Assembly: GCA_009692765.1 (NCBI GenBank)
Contig: SHYQ01000006.1
Coordinates: forward strand, 1 to 36,141
From: Dehalococcoidia bacterium
Lineage (GTDB): Bacteria; Chloroflexota; Dehalococcoidia; UBA2979
Direction of reading: 5' to 3'
DNA: 36,141 nt
The stretch's first letter is position 1; each line of letters begins with the position of its first letter. Made by a program: the position numbers and the translations under genes. Of the stretch, positions 27,969 through 35,849 are shown in pieces. Below the pieces are notes generated by a model, which saw nothing but the letters and a program-made list of their open reading frames with translations, searched no databases and had not been told where the DNA came from.

Positions 27969-28661
27969 ATGGCGCTCATCGGTTCAGTCACCGCCAACGA
28001 GATCGGCGGCATCTTCACCTCGGGCGCGTTCTCCGCGCCGGTCACGGCGTGCTTCGGCCTGACGGACGAGGTGCACACCAATCCGCACGCCGGGACGGAC
28101 CTCGGCGCGGACGCGGGGACCGCGATCCCGTGCCTTGCGGCCGGGCGGGTCGTGTTCACCTCCAGGGCGGAGACGGGCGGGTGGTCGGACATCTTCGGCA
28201 AATCGTGCATCGTCGACCACGGTGACGGGACGCGCGCGCTCTACGCGCACATGGCGGAGCCACCGGCGCGCGCGCCGGGCGACGAGGTGGCGGTCGGCGA
28301 CACGCTGGGGCTCATCGGCAACACGGGGTACTCCTTCGGCGCGCACCTCCATCTCGGCCTGTCGACGGACGCCAACCCGTGGTTCAACAAAGACACGGAC
28401 GGCGGCGTCTCCCGGCTGCTCGACCCGCTCGATGGACTCGCGGCGGCGGCCCCAGTTACGCCGGCGATCCCGCCGCTCCCGGTCGAGGCGCCCGACGCGT
28501 ACACGCTCGCGGCGCACCAGGCGGGGTACCTCAGCGAGAGCAACGGCCGGCTGCGCCGGATGTTCGAGGCGCGTGTGCCGAAGTTCGTGATCACGGACGA
28601 GATCGCCACTATGCGACGCCTGGAGGACGCGCTGGTCGCCGCCGCCGACGCGATCCCCTAG
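27969..28661 (+). CDS. M23-family (LytM-like) peptidase without evident signal peptide
   Basis: DEVHTNPHAGTDLGADAGTAIPCLAAGRVVF...IVDHGDGTRALYAHM...GDTLGLIGNTGYSFGAHLHLGL: HxGTD and HxH motifs. Confidence 0.88.
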   Translation: MALIGSVTANEIGGIFTSGAFSAPVTACFGLTDEVHTNPHAGTDLGADAGTAIPCLAAGRVVFTSRAETGGWSDIFGKSCIVDHGDGTRALYAHMAEPPARAPGDEVAVGDTLGLIGNTGYSFGAHLHLGLSTDANPWFNKDTDGGVSRLLDPLDGLAAAAPVTPAIPPLPVEAPDAYTLAAHQAGYLSESNGRLRRMFEARVPKFVITDEIATMRRLEDALVAAADAIP

Positions 28662-28784
28662 CTTGGGGGCCCTGCGCGGGCGCCACCCACGCTCGTGGAC
28701 GCCAACGGGCCCCCCGGCTAGCATGACCCGAACCGCGACGGAGCAGCCGTCGAGGGTGGACCCGTCGACGGAAAGGCGTGCGCG

Positions 28785-29900
28785 ATGACCTTCGTCATCA
28801 CCGAACCCTGCATCGATACGACGGATCAATCGTGTGTTTCGGTCTGCCCGGTGGATTGCATCCACTTCGAAGAGGGCAAGGACCGGATCCTCTACATCAA
28901 CCCGACGGACTGCATCGACTGCGGCGCTTGCCAGCCGGCGTGCCCCGTCAGCGCGATCTTCCCCGAGGCGGAGGTGCCCGCGGCCTCGCAGCGGTTCACG
29001 GCGATCAACGAGCTGTGGTACGCCGACCCGGCCGCCGCGCGCGCCCAGGTCGGCGGCGAGGCCGCCGTACCGGCGCCCGCCGCTGCCGCCGCGGCACCCT
29101 CGAGCGCCGCGCCGGCTGCGGCGGCTGCCCGCCCGGCCGCCGCGCCCGCTGCGGCGGCAGTGCCCGCTGCGCCGCAGGCGGCCGTCGCGCAGGTATCGGC
29201 CGGCCACGCTCCGCCGGCGCACCAGCCGCTGTCCCCGGCGGGCTTCGTGTGGTTCGTGCTCTTCGCCGGTGTCTTCGTGCTGATGTTCGTCGTGCCGGGA
29301 CCGCCGGTCCTGCACTTCGGCAGCGTGAGCATCGGGTTGGTGATGGCCGCCCTGCTGCCGATCGACGTGATCCTCGGGGTGATGTTCATCGCTTCGCAGG
29401 TGCGTGAGCTGCACGGCTTCGCCGCGACGCACGAGCGCCGGCTCGGCGGGTGGCGCAGCCTGCGCGCGGAGATCCGCCGCAACGAGGAGTCGCGCCGCTA
29501 CCTCCTCGCGGAGACGGTGCAGCAGATCGCGCGCGAGCGCTTCGCCTTCCCCAACGCGGAGTACCCCGACCTGCGCACGTACGTGAACCTGCCGGAGCCC
29601 ACGCTGGCGCTGGAGCCCCGTGGCAGCGGCGACAAGCTGTTCCCCGACATCCTCACGGTGTCGTATCCGGGCAACCGTCCGGTCGCCGTCGTGCAGGTCG
29701 AAACGCGCGAGACGGTGACGCGCGACCAGGCGACGAACGTGTGGGCGCAGCTGGAGAACCAGGACGCGCCGGTCTACCTCTACGTGCCGGCGGGCATGCT
29801 CGCGCGCGCGAAGGACTACGCCGGCTCTGCGGGCATGAAGCGCGTGAAGTTCCGCACCTGGCGCTGGACGCCGAACGGGATGCTCGTCCGCGAGGACTGA
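28785..29900 (+). CDS. Ferredoxin - Ala/Pro linker - two-TM - C-terminal PD-(D/E)XK-like fusion protein
   Basis: N-term MTFVITEPCIDTTDQSCVSVCPVDCIHFEEGKDRILYINPTDCIDCGACQPACPVSAIF (7Fe-type ferredoxin), two hydrophobic segments (FVWFVLFAGVFVLMFVV; IGLVMAALLPIDVILGVMFIA), C-term AETVQQIARERF...FPDILTVSYPGNRPVAVVQVETRETVTRDQATNVW. Confidence 0.8.
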   Translation: MTFVITEPCIDTTDQSCVSVCPVDCIHFEEGKDRILYINPTDCIDCGACQPACPVSAIFPEAEVPAASQRFTAINELWYADPAAARAQVGGEAAVPAPAAAAAAPSSAAPAAAAARPAAAPAAAAVPAAPQAAVAQVSAGHAPPAHQPLSPAGFVWFVLFAGVFVLMFVVPGPPVLHFGSVSIGLVMAALLPIDVILGVMFIASQVRELHGFAATHERRLGGWRSLRAEIRRNEESRRYLLAETVQQIARERFAFPNAEYPDLRTYVNLPEPTLALEPRGSGDKLFPDILTVSYPGNRPVAVVQVETRETVTRDQATNVWAQLENQDAPVYLYVPAGMLARAKDYAGSAGMKRVKFRTWRWTPNGMLVRED

Positions 29901-29954
29901 CGCCCCGCTGCCCTCACCGCGCTCGCCCTGCCTCGACGCCACATCGACGCCGCG

Positions 29955-30146
29955 TCAGCGCGGCTTCCGCAGCGCCACGAACGCCCACACCACCTCGATC
30001 ACGACGAGGATCGCCAGCGGGGTGAACCAGCTGTCGAGCAGCGCCCCGCCGACGGTGGTCCGCAGGACCAGCGTGATCCCCACGGCGGCCCCGGCGAAGA
30101 TCGCGCCGAAGATGAAGCTGCGCAGCACGGGCGGTATGCGATTCAC
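29955..30146 (-). CDS. Small hypothetical two-TM membrane protein
   Basis: VNRIPPVLRSFIFGAIFAGAAVGITLVLRTTVGGALLDSWFTPLAILVVIEVVWAFVALRKPR, GTG start. Confidence 0.5.
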   Translation of the reverse strand: MNRIPPVLRSFIFGAIFAGAAVGITLVLRTTVGGALLDSWFTPLAILVVIEVVWAFVALRKPR

Positions 30147-30204
30147 GTGGGCTCGGTGCTCCCTGGGTACCGGTCGAGGGTACGCGGTCGCGGCACCGTG
30201 ACGC

Positions 30205-30475
30205 GAGCCACGGTACGTTCGAGGACTGACGCGGGCGGCCATCCCCCTCCCCCTTCCCTGCCCGGGAAGGCGGTTCTGAACAGCGATGCGGGGGCTGCGC
30301 CCCCACGCCCCCGCAGCACGAGAGCGGGGGCGCGCTATCCGCTCCTCGCGAAGCGCCAGGGCGCACGCCCCCTTTCCGGAGGGAAGGGGGCCGGGGGGAT
30401 GGGCGATCCTCGCTCCTCTTCCTCCCCCCGCCCGCAACGCCGGAGAGGGGCCGGGGGTGAGGGCTCCCGGCTTCG
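30205..30475. repeat. Intergenic composite hairpin repeat, block 8 (multiple copies)
   Basis: ttcgaggactgacgcgggcggccatccccctcccccttccctgcccgggaaggcggttctgaacagcgatgcgggggctgcgcccccacgcccccgcag and further A modules to about 30465. Confidence 0.78.
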
Positions 30476-30491
30476 CGCAGGGATGCTCGCG

Positions 30492-31211
30492 TCAGGGCGC
30501 GATCGAGGCGGGGCCGCCGATGTTCTTGAGCGCCTCGCGGACGCTCAGGCCGCTGAGTTGCGCGGCGTGGGCGCGGACGTAGCGGCGCACGTCCTCGACG
30601 TCGGTCTTCGCGTACTCACGCAGCGACCAGCCGATCGCCTTGCGGATGAAGAAGTCGCGGTCGTCCAGGTTCGCCTCGATCGCCGCGTGCAGCAGGTCCA
30701 GGTCGGTGCCCGCCTTGAAGCGCAGCTGGCAGATGATCGCGACGCGGCGCTTCCAGAGCAGGGGGTCGTGGCTCCATCGGCGCATTTCGTCGATCATGCG
30801 CGCGCGATCGCCTCGCAGCACCTCGCCGATCAGTTTCGCCGTTTCGTCGACGAGATCCCACCACGCGCCGGTCACCACGAACTCCTCGAGGAGCGGCATC
30901 GCCGCCCACGTGAGGTGACGGCGATACGCACCCGCGTCGGCGAGCGCCAGCGCGGCGTAGCGCTCCTCGCGGTGCGTCGCCTCTCGCCATAGCGCGAGCA
31001 GCGTGTCGTGCCACGCCGCGAAATCCTCGAGCGGATGTGCGGCGAACGCGGCACGGAAGATCGGTCGCTGCACGGGGCTCGGCACCCCGTAGAACGGCAT
31101 CGTCGACTTCATGTACGCCTGCATCTGCGGCGCGCGGGCCGGGTCGGCGGCGGCGCGCAGGCCCGCGCGCACCGCCTCGATCAGCGCGCGATCGGCTCGC
31201 GGCACGCTCAC
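30492..31211 (-). CDS. DNA alkylation repair (AlkD-like HEAT) protein
   Basis: MKSTMPFYGVPSPVQRPIFRAAF...TWWDLVDETAKLIGEVL-like segment (AWWDLVDETAKLIGE)...SHDPLLWKRRVAIICQL...DDRDFFIRKAIGWSLREYAKTD. Confidence 0.9.
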   Translation of the reverse strand: MSVPRADRALIEAVRAGLRAAADPARAPQMQAYMKSTMPFYGVPSPVQRPIFRAAFAAHPLEDFAAWHDTLLALWREATHREERYAALALADAGAYRRHLTWAAMPLLEEFVVTGAWWDLVDETAKLIGEVLRGDRARMIDEMRRWSHDPLLWKRRVAIICQLRFKAGTDLDLLHAAIEANLDDRDFFIRKAIGWSLREYAKTDVEDVRRYVRAHAAQLSGLSVREALKNIGGPASIAP

Positions 31212-31585
31212 GCCCCCACGCGCTCGCGGATGAGCGTGGCGAGCAGGCTGCGATGGCACTCCTCGTCGGGGTGCGAGCCGCACAGCAGCGTCACGCCGGT
31301 CGTCGTCGCCATGCGCGCGGCCCAGTCGAGGAGGTTCAACCGCTCGAGGATCTCCGCGCGGTAGCGCGCGGCGAAGTCGTCCCAGAGCACCTCGTGCGCG
31401 TTGTACGCGTCGAGCAGCGGGTTGCTCGGCCCGAGCGCGGGCTCCCACTGGTCGACGGCGCCCTTCGCGATGCCGCGGGGCCAGCGCCGCATGATCAGCA
31501 GCCGCGGGTAGGGGTCCTCGGGCGGGTGGTACACCGACCCGAGCGCGATGCGTACGGTCGGGCGTTCCGCGGGCGCGCCGGTCAT
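31208..31585 (-). CDS. DUF488-family protein
   Basis: VRIALGSVYHPPEDPYPRLLIMRRWPRGIAKGAVDQWEPALGPSNPLLDAY...VTLLCGSHPDEECHRSLLATLI. Confidence 0.8.
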   Translation of the reverse strand: MTGAPAERPTVRIALGSVYHPPEDPYPRLLIMRRWPRGIAKGAVDQWEPALGPSNPLLDAYNAHEVLWDDFAARYRAEILERLNLLDWAARMATTTGVTLLCGSHPDEECHRSLLATLIRERVGA

Positions 31586-32649
31586 CGCGGCACCGGGTCC
31601 GTCGAGGCCGTCGCGCCCCACGCCGCCCCCACGTGCGCGAGCAGCCCCGGCTGTCCGAGGTCCTCCGCGCCGAAGAGCGACGCGATCGCCATCAGCTCGC
31701 CGGCGTGCGCGAAGCAGTGCGCGGCGCTGCGCGACAACTCCGCGCCGATGTTCGTCGTGGCGAGCGGGCGCGCGAGGTCCGCGCCGCGCAGGCCCTGGAG
31801 GTACGGCGTGGTCGCGGCGCGCGTGCGCGCGAAGGCGGCGGCCGCCGCGTCGAAGTCGGGGACGCCGCGCGGGTCGCCGGTCGAGACGTGGGCGGCCTCG
31901 AGCCAGGCGTCGCGCGGGTGGCCCTGCGCGTGCACGTTCCACACGCGGTCCTCGTGCTCCGCGATGTGCGCCAGGGTGAACGCGCCGGGGTTGAGGCGGT
32001 CGAACGCGCCGAAGCGCGCGGGCGCGGAGAGCACGGGCGCGACACGCGCCACCTCGTCGTACGAGTCGAGGAGCAGACGCGCGACGAGGGGCACCTCGGG
32101 CGATGGCGCGGTCGCCCGCTCGATCGGCGTGGCGTCGTCGGTGGGTGTGGCGCAGCGCGCGAGGCGGCCGGGCAGCCGTACCTCGTCCGCGCCCGCGAGC
32201 GAGGCGATCACGGACAGTTCACCCATGTGCACGAAGAGATGCGCCACCGCGCGCGCGACGAGGTAGCCACGCGCCTCCGGCCCGTACCGCGTGTCGACGC
32301 GCGTCGCGAGCGAGGCTTCGTCGCAGCCCTCGAGGAAGCGCGTGGCGCCGTCCGCGACCTCGACAAACGCCGCGCGCGCCTCGACGAACGGCGTTGCGAG
32401 CGGGCGTGCCAGCGTGGCGGCTGTCTGTCGCGCGGACCAGTCGCGCCCCCACGCGCGCGGCTCGCCGCCGGCGGCGAGGACGTTGATCCACTGGTCGTAG
32501 GAGGCGGCGAGGTGCGCGGCGATCCAGCCCGCGGCGTTCAGCCGCCCCCACGGTCCCCCTCGACCCGGGTCAGGCACGCGGTCGAGCGTGGCGACGAACT
32601 CGTCCTGAGCGTCGAGGAGCAGGCGGACGGCGAGCGGCGGAGCGGTCAC
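31582..32649 (-). CDS. Tandemly duplicated DinB-like (maleylpyruvate isomerase-like) protein
   Basis: Two similar halves: PLAVRLLLDAQDEFV...RLNAAGWIAAHLA...VAHLFVHMGELSVIASLAGAD and PLVARLLLDSYDEVA...RLNPGAFTLAHIAEH...AAHCFAHAGELMAIASLFGAE. Confidence 0.78.
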   Translation of the reverse strand: MTAPPLAVRLLLDAQDEFVATLDRVPDPGRGGPWGRLNAAGWIAAHLAASYDQWINVLAAGGEPRAWGRDWSARQTAATLARPLATPFVEARAAFVEVADGATRFLEGCDEASLATRVDTRYGPEARGYLVARAVAHLFVHMGELSVIASLAGADEVRLPGRLARCATPTDDATPIERATAPSPEVPLVARLLLDSYDEVARVAPVLSAPARFGAFDRLNPGAFTLAHIAEHEDRVWNVHAQGHPRDAWLEAAHVSTGDPRGVPDFDAAAAAFARTRAATTPYLQGLRGADLARPLATTNIGAELSRSAAHCFAHAGELMAIASLFGAEDLGQPGLLAHVGAAWGATASTDPVPR

Positions 32650-32698
32650 GTCGGGCAGTCTACGACACGCCCTCGTGGGACCGGGTCGCCGCGGCGCG

Positions 32699-32932
32699 TT
32701 ACGCCGCGCGGCGACGGCGTGCGAGCGCCGCGAGGTACGGCGAGGGCGCGTAGCCCGCGGGGAACCTGGGCTGGCGCGTGGGCGGCGCGAGGCGCGGGAA
32801 GACCGTCGAGGTGAGGGCAGCGCCCTCCGCTTCCACGCCCAGCGCCTCGGACGCCCACTGACGGAGGAGCGTGAAACCGGCCACACCGATGATGAAGCCC
32901 AACGCGACGATGAAGCCAATCTGAGACGGCAT
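32699..32932 (-). CDS. Small hypothetical membrane protein
   Basis: MPSQIGFIVALGFIIGVAGFTLLRQWASEALGVEAEGAAL..., N-terminal hydrophobic helix. Confidence 0.5.
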   Translation of the reverse strand: MPSQIGFIVALGFIIGVAGFTLLRQWASEALGVEAEGAALTSTVFPRLAPPTRQPRFPAGYAPSPYLAALARRRRAA

Positions 32933-33084
32933 TCCCGTTACCCCTGTCACCCGGCGGCGACTCGCGCCCGCCGGGACCGCCCGCCCGGTCCGTGAGGAGT
33001 GAACAGAACGCCTGTTCGCTCGTCGGGGGGACTGTAGAACGGGCGTGCTATCGCCGTCAAGGGGTGTCGCGATGCCTCGGGCCG

Positions 33085-33260
33085 CCGTCGAGGACTGCTG
33101 GCGCCGCCGATCCCCCGCCCCTTCCCCCCTTCCGAGGCGCGCTCCCCGCGCGCCGTCCCGCCGGAGCGCGACGGGCGCAGCCCCTCGGATCCGGTTGCTG
33201 TCCCCCCTCCCCGCGCAGGGGAGGGCCGGGGGTGGGGCCCTGCGCGGCGAGCACCTCGAT
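33085..33260. repeat. Intergenic composite hairpin repeat, block 9
   Basis: gtcgaggactg...; ccgccggagcgcgacgggcgcagcccctcggatccggttgctgtcccccctccccgcgcaggggagggccgggggtgggg...cacctcgatg. Confidence 0.7.
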
Positions 33261-33300
33261 GCCACGCGCATGTATGCGCCCCGTATGCGTTACTAACGCC

Positions 33301-34836
33301 ATGCCGACCGAGCAGGAACTCATCGCGCAGCGGCTGGAGAAGCGGGAACGCCTGCTCGGCCTCGGCGACCCGTATCCGCCCCGCGTCACGCGCACGCACA
33401 CGGCAATCGAGGCCCTCGCCGCCCTCGAGGCCGCCCCCGCGCCCGCCGCGGGCGCCGCACCTGAGGCCGCCGAGGCCGGCCCCGCCGCCACCGTCGTCGG
33501 ACGCGTCACGGCGCAGCGCATCATGGGACGCGCGGCGTTCCTCGACCTGCGCGACGACAGCGGGCGCATCCAACTGCACTTCCGGCGCGACGCGCTCGCG
33601 GACTTCGCCAACCTCGCCCTCGTCGACCTCGGCGACTTCCTGGAGGCCAGCGGGACGCTGTTCCGCACGCGCACCGGCGAGCCGACCGTCGCGGTGACGG
33701 CGTGGCGAGTCATCACCAAGACGATCCGCCCGATGCCGGACGCGTGGCACGGCCTCACGGACGTCGAGACGCGCTACCGGCAGCGCTACCTCGACCTGCT
33801 CGCGAACGAGCGCGCGCGGGAGATCGCGCGGCAGCGCGCGCTCGTCGTCGCCACGATCCGCGGCTTCTTCGCCGGACGCGGCTTCATGGAGGTGGAAACA
33901 CCCGTCCTGCAGGACCAGGCCGGCGGCGCCGCCGCGCGGCCGTTCGTCACGCACCACAACGCGCTCGACCGCGACCTCTTCCTGCGCATCTCGCTGGAGC
34001 TGTACCTCAAGCGGCTGCTCGTCGGCGGCTTCGAGAAGGTGTTCGAGATCGGCCGCGTGTTCCGCAACGAGGGCCTCTCCACCCGCCACAACCCGGAGTT
34101 CACGCTGCTCGAGTCGTACGAGGCGTACGTCGATTACGAGCACGTCGCGCGCATGGTCGAGGAGCTGCTCGCCGGCGTCGCGACCGAGGTGCTCGGCGTC
34201 ACCGAGGTCGCGCACGGCGACCATCGCGTGAGCCTCGCCGCGCCGTTCGCGCGCACGACGTACCGCGTGGCGCTCATCGAGCACGCGGGGATCGACTACA
34301 CGCGCTACCCGACGCGCGACGCGCTGGCCGCGCTCGCCGAGGAGCGCCACGTCGCGTTCGCGCTCGACGCATCGTGGGCGACGATCCTCGACGCGCTGAT
34401 GTCGGAGTTCGTCGAGCCGAAGTTGATCCAGCCGACGTTCATCTTCGACTACCCGACGGCGCTGTCGCCGCTGGCGAAGAAGAAAGCGGACGACCCCGAC
34501 ACCGTCGAGCGCTTCGAGCTGTTCGTGCTCGGCTACGAGATCGCGAACGCGTACTCCGAACTCAACGACCCCATCGACCAGCGCGCGCGCATGGAGGAGC
34601 AGGCCGCGAAGCGCGCCGCCGGCGATGACGAGACGGAACTCGTCGACGAGGACTTCCTCACCGCGCTCGAGCACGGCATGCCCCCCGCGGGCGGCCTCGG
34701 CATCGGCATCGACCGCGTGGTGCAGCTGATCACGGGCGAGCACTCACTGCGCGAGGTGATCCTCTTCCCGGCGATGCGTGAGCGCGCCGGCGACGCACCC
34801 GCACACCCGGCACCCCTCGAGGGCCCCGCGGAGTGA
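33301..34836 (+). CDS. lysS: Lysyl-tRNA synthetase, class II
   Basis: MPTEQELIAQRLEKRERLLGLGDPYPPRV...RYLDLLAN...FMEVETPVLQDQAGGAAARPFVTHHNALDRDLFLRISLELYLKRLLVGGFEKVFEIGRVFRNEG...GLGIGIDRVVQLIT. Confidence 0.97.
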   Translation: MPTEQELIAQRLEKRERLLGLGDPYPPRVTRTHTAIEALAALEAAPAPAAGAAPEAAEAGPAATVVGRVTAQRIMGRAAFLDLRDDSGRIQLHFRRDALADFANLALVDLGDFLEASGTLFRTRTGEPTVAVTAWRVITKTIRPMPDAWHGLTDVETRYRQRYLDLLANERAREIARQRALVVATIRGFFAGRGFMEVETPVLQDQAGGAAARPFVTHHNALDRDLFLRISLELYLKRLLVGGFEKVFEIGRVFRNEGLSTRHNPEFTLLESYEAYVDYEHVARMVEELLAGVATEVLGVTEVAHGDHRVSLAAPFARTTYRVALIEHAGIDYTRYPTRDALAALAEERHVAFALDASWATILDALMSEFVEPKLIQPTFIFDYPTALSPLAKKKADDPDTVERFELFVLGYEIANAYSELNDPIDQRARMEEQAAKRAAGDDETELVDEDFLTALEHGMPPAGGLGIGIDRVVQLITGEHSLREVILFPAMRERAGDAPAHPAPLEGPAE

Positions 34837-35288
34837 CGGCGTTGGTGGCGCTGCGCGAGGATGTGCACATCCACGCCGAGCCCGCGGCGATCCAGCGGCG
34901 CATCCTCGCGCTCGACTCGTACCCCGACTGGCTCGGCCCCGCGTTCCGCGCCTACACCGCGGACGGCGAGGGCTTCGCGTTCCACCTCGCGGTGCCCGCG
35001 CGCACGGAGCGCGCCCGCCTGCGCCGCGCGGGCATCGAGGACGGCGCGGTCACCTTCGTGCGCGACGGCGACGGAGCGTACGAGTCGCTGACGTGGGCGC
35101 TGCACGCGGAGCGCGCGCGCGAGGTACACGTCACGCTGGAGGCGACCTACCGCCCGGCGGGCGGCCTCGCCGGCGCGTTCCTCGAGACGCTGTTCCACCG
35201 CCCGCACCGCGCGCAGGCGTTCCGCGACGCGCTGTGGCGCCTCAAGCACCTGCTGGAGGCCGCGCGCGCCTCGGCGGCGCGCGCGTGA
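34833..35288 (+). CDS. SRPBCC-like hypothetical protein
   Basis: GTG start overlapping the lysS stop by 4 bp; VHIHAEPAAIQRRILALDSYPDWLGPAFRAYTADGEG pattern resembles START/SRPBCC proteins. Confidence 0.6.
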   Translation: MTALVALREDVHIHAEPAAIQRRILALDSYPDWLGPAFRAYTADGEGFAFHLAVPARTERARLRRAGIEDGAVTFVRDGDGAYESLTWALHAERAREVHVTLEATYRPAGGLAGAFLETLFHRPHRAQAFRDALWRLKHLLEAARASAARA

Positions 35289-35289
35289 C

Positions 35290-35821
35290 CGGGCGTTTGA
35301 GGACTGTGTAGCGCGGCCCACCCCCTTCCCGACGCGGGAAGGGGTTCAGAAGAAGAGGGTGGGTCAACTTCCCCCCCCGGCCCCCTCCTTCCAGGAGCGG
35401 GAGTTGGCGAGCGCGTCGCTTCACTCCGCCTCGAGCAGCCATGCGGCCCAGGCGCCGTCGCGGTTGTCCGTCCGCGCGCGGGGAGCGCCGCGGTCAAAGC
35501 CCCCTTCCCGCGAGGGAAGGGGGTTGGGGGATGGGAGAGATCCCCTTCCCTTTTCAGAACCCCCTCCCGCGACGGGAGGGGGCAGGGGGTGGCCCGTGCC
35601 CGTGGGCACCTCGCTACTCCCGCGCGTGGCGCCCGTCAAGGCGCGTTGTGACGTTCCCCGCGCGCGTTCCGCAGGGGCATGGGGGCGCAGCCCCCCATGA
35701 TCTTTCTCTGATCTCCCCTCGCCCGCGCAGCGGGAGAGGGGCCGGGGGTGAGGGCTCTCCTCCGCGCCCGCACCTCGACGCTTCCGCGCATAGCGCCCGT
35801 CGAGGCGCGTTGTTACGCTCC
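35290..35821. repeat. Intergenic composite hairpin repeat, block 10 (several copies, mixed orientation)
   Basis: ttgaggactg...ccccttcccgacgcgggaaggggttcagaagaagag; cccccttcccgcgagggaagggggttgggggatggg; ccccctcccgcgacgggagggggcagggggtgg; atgggggcgcagccccccat...cccctcgcccgcgcagcgggagaggggccgggggtgaggg. Confidence 0.8.
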
Positions 35822-35849
35822 GCCACACCGAGGCCGCACGAGGAGCGCC

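Noticed and set aside
27984-29942. 652-aa minus-strand ORF
   Set aside because: Antisense to the M23 peptidase and the ferredoxin fusion, both of which have recognisable motifs.
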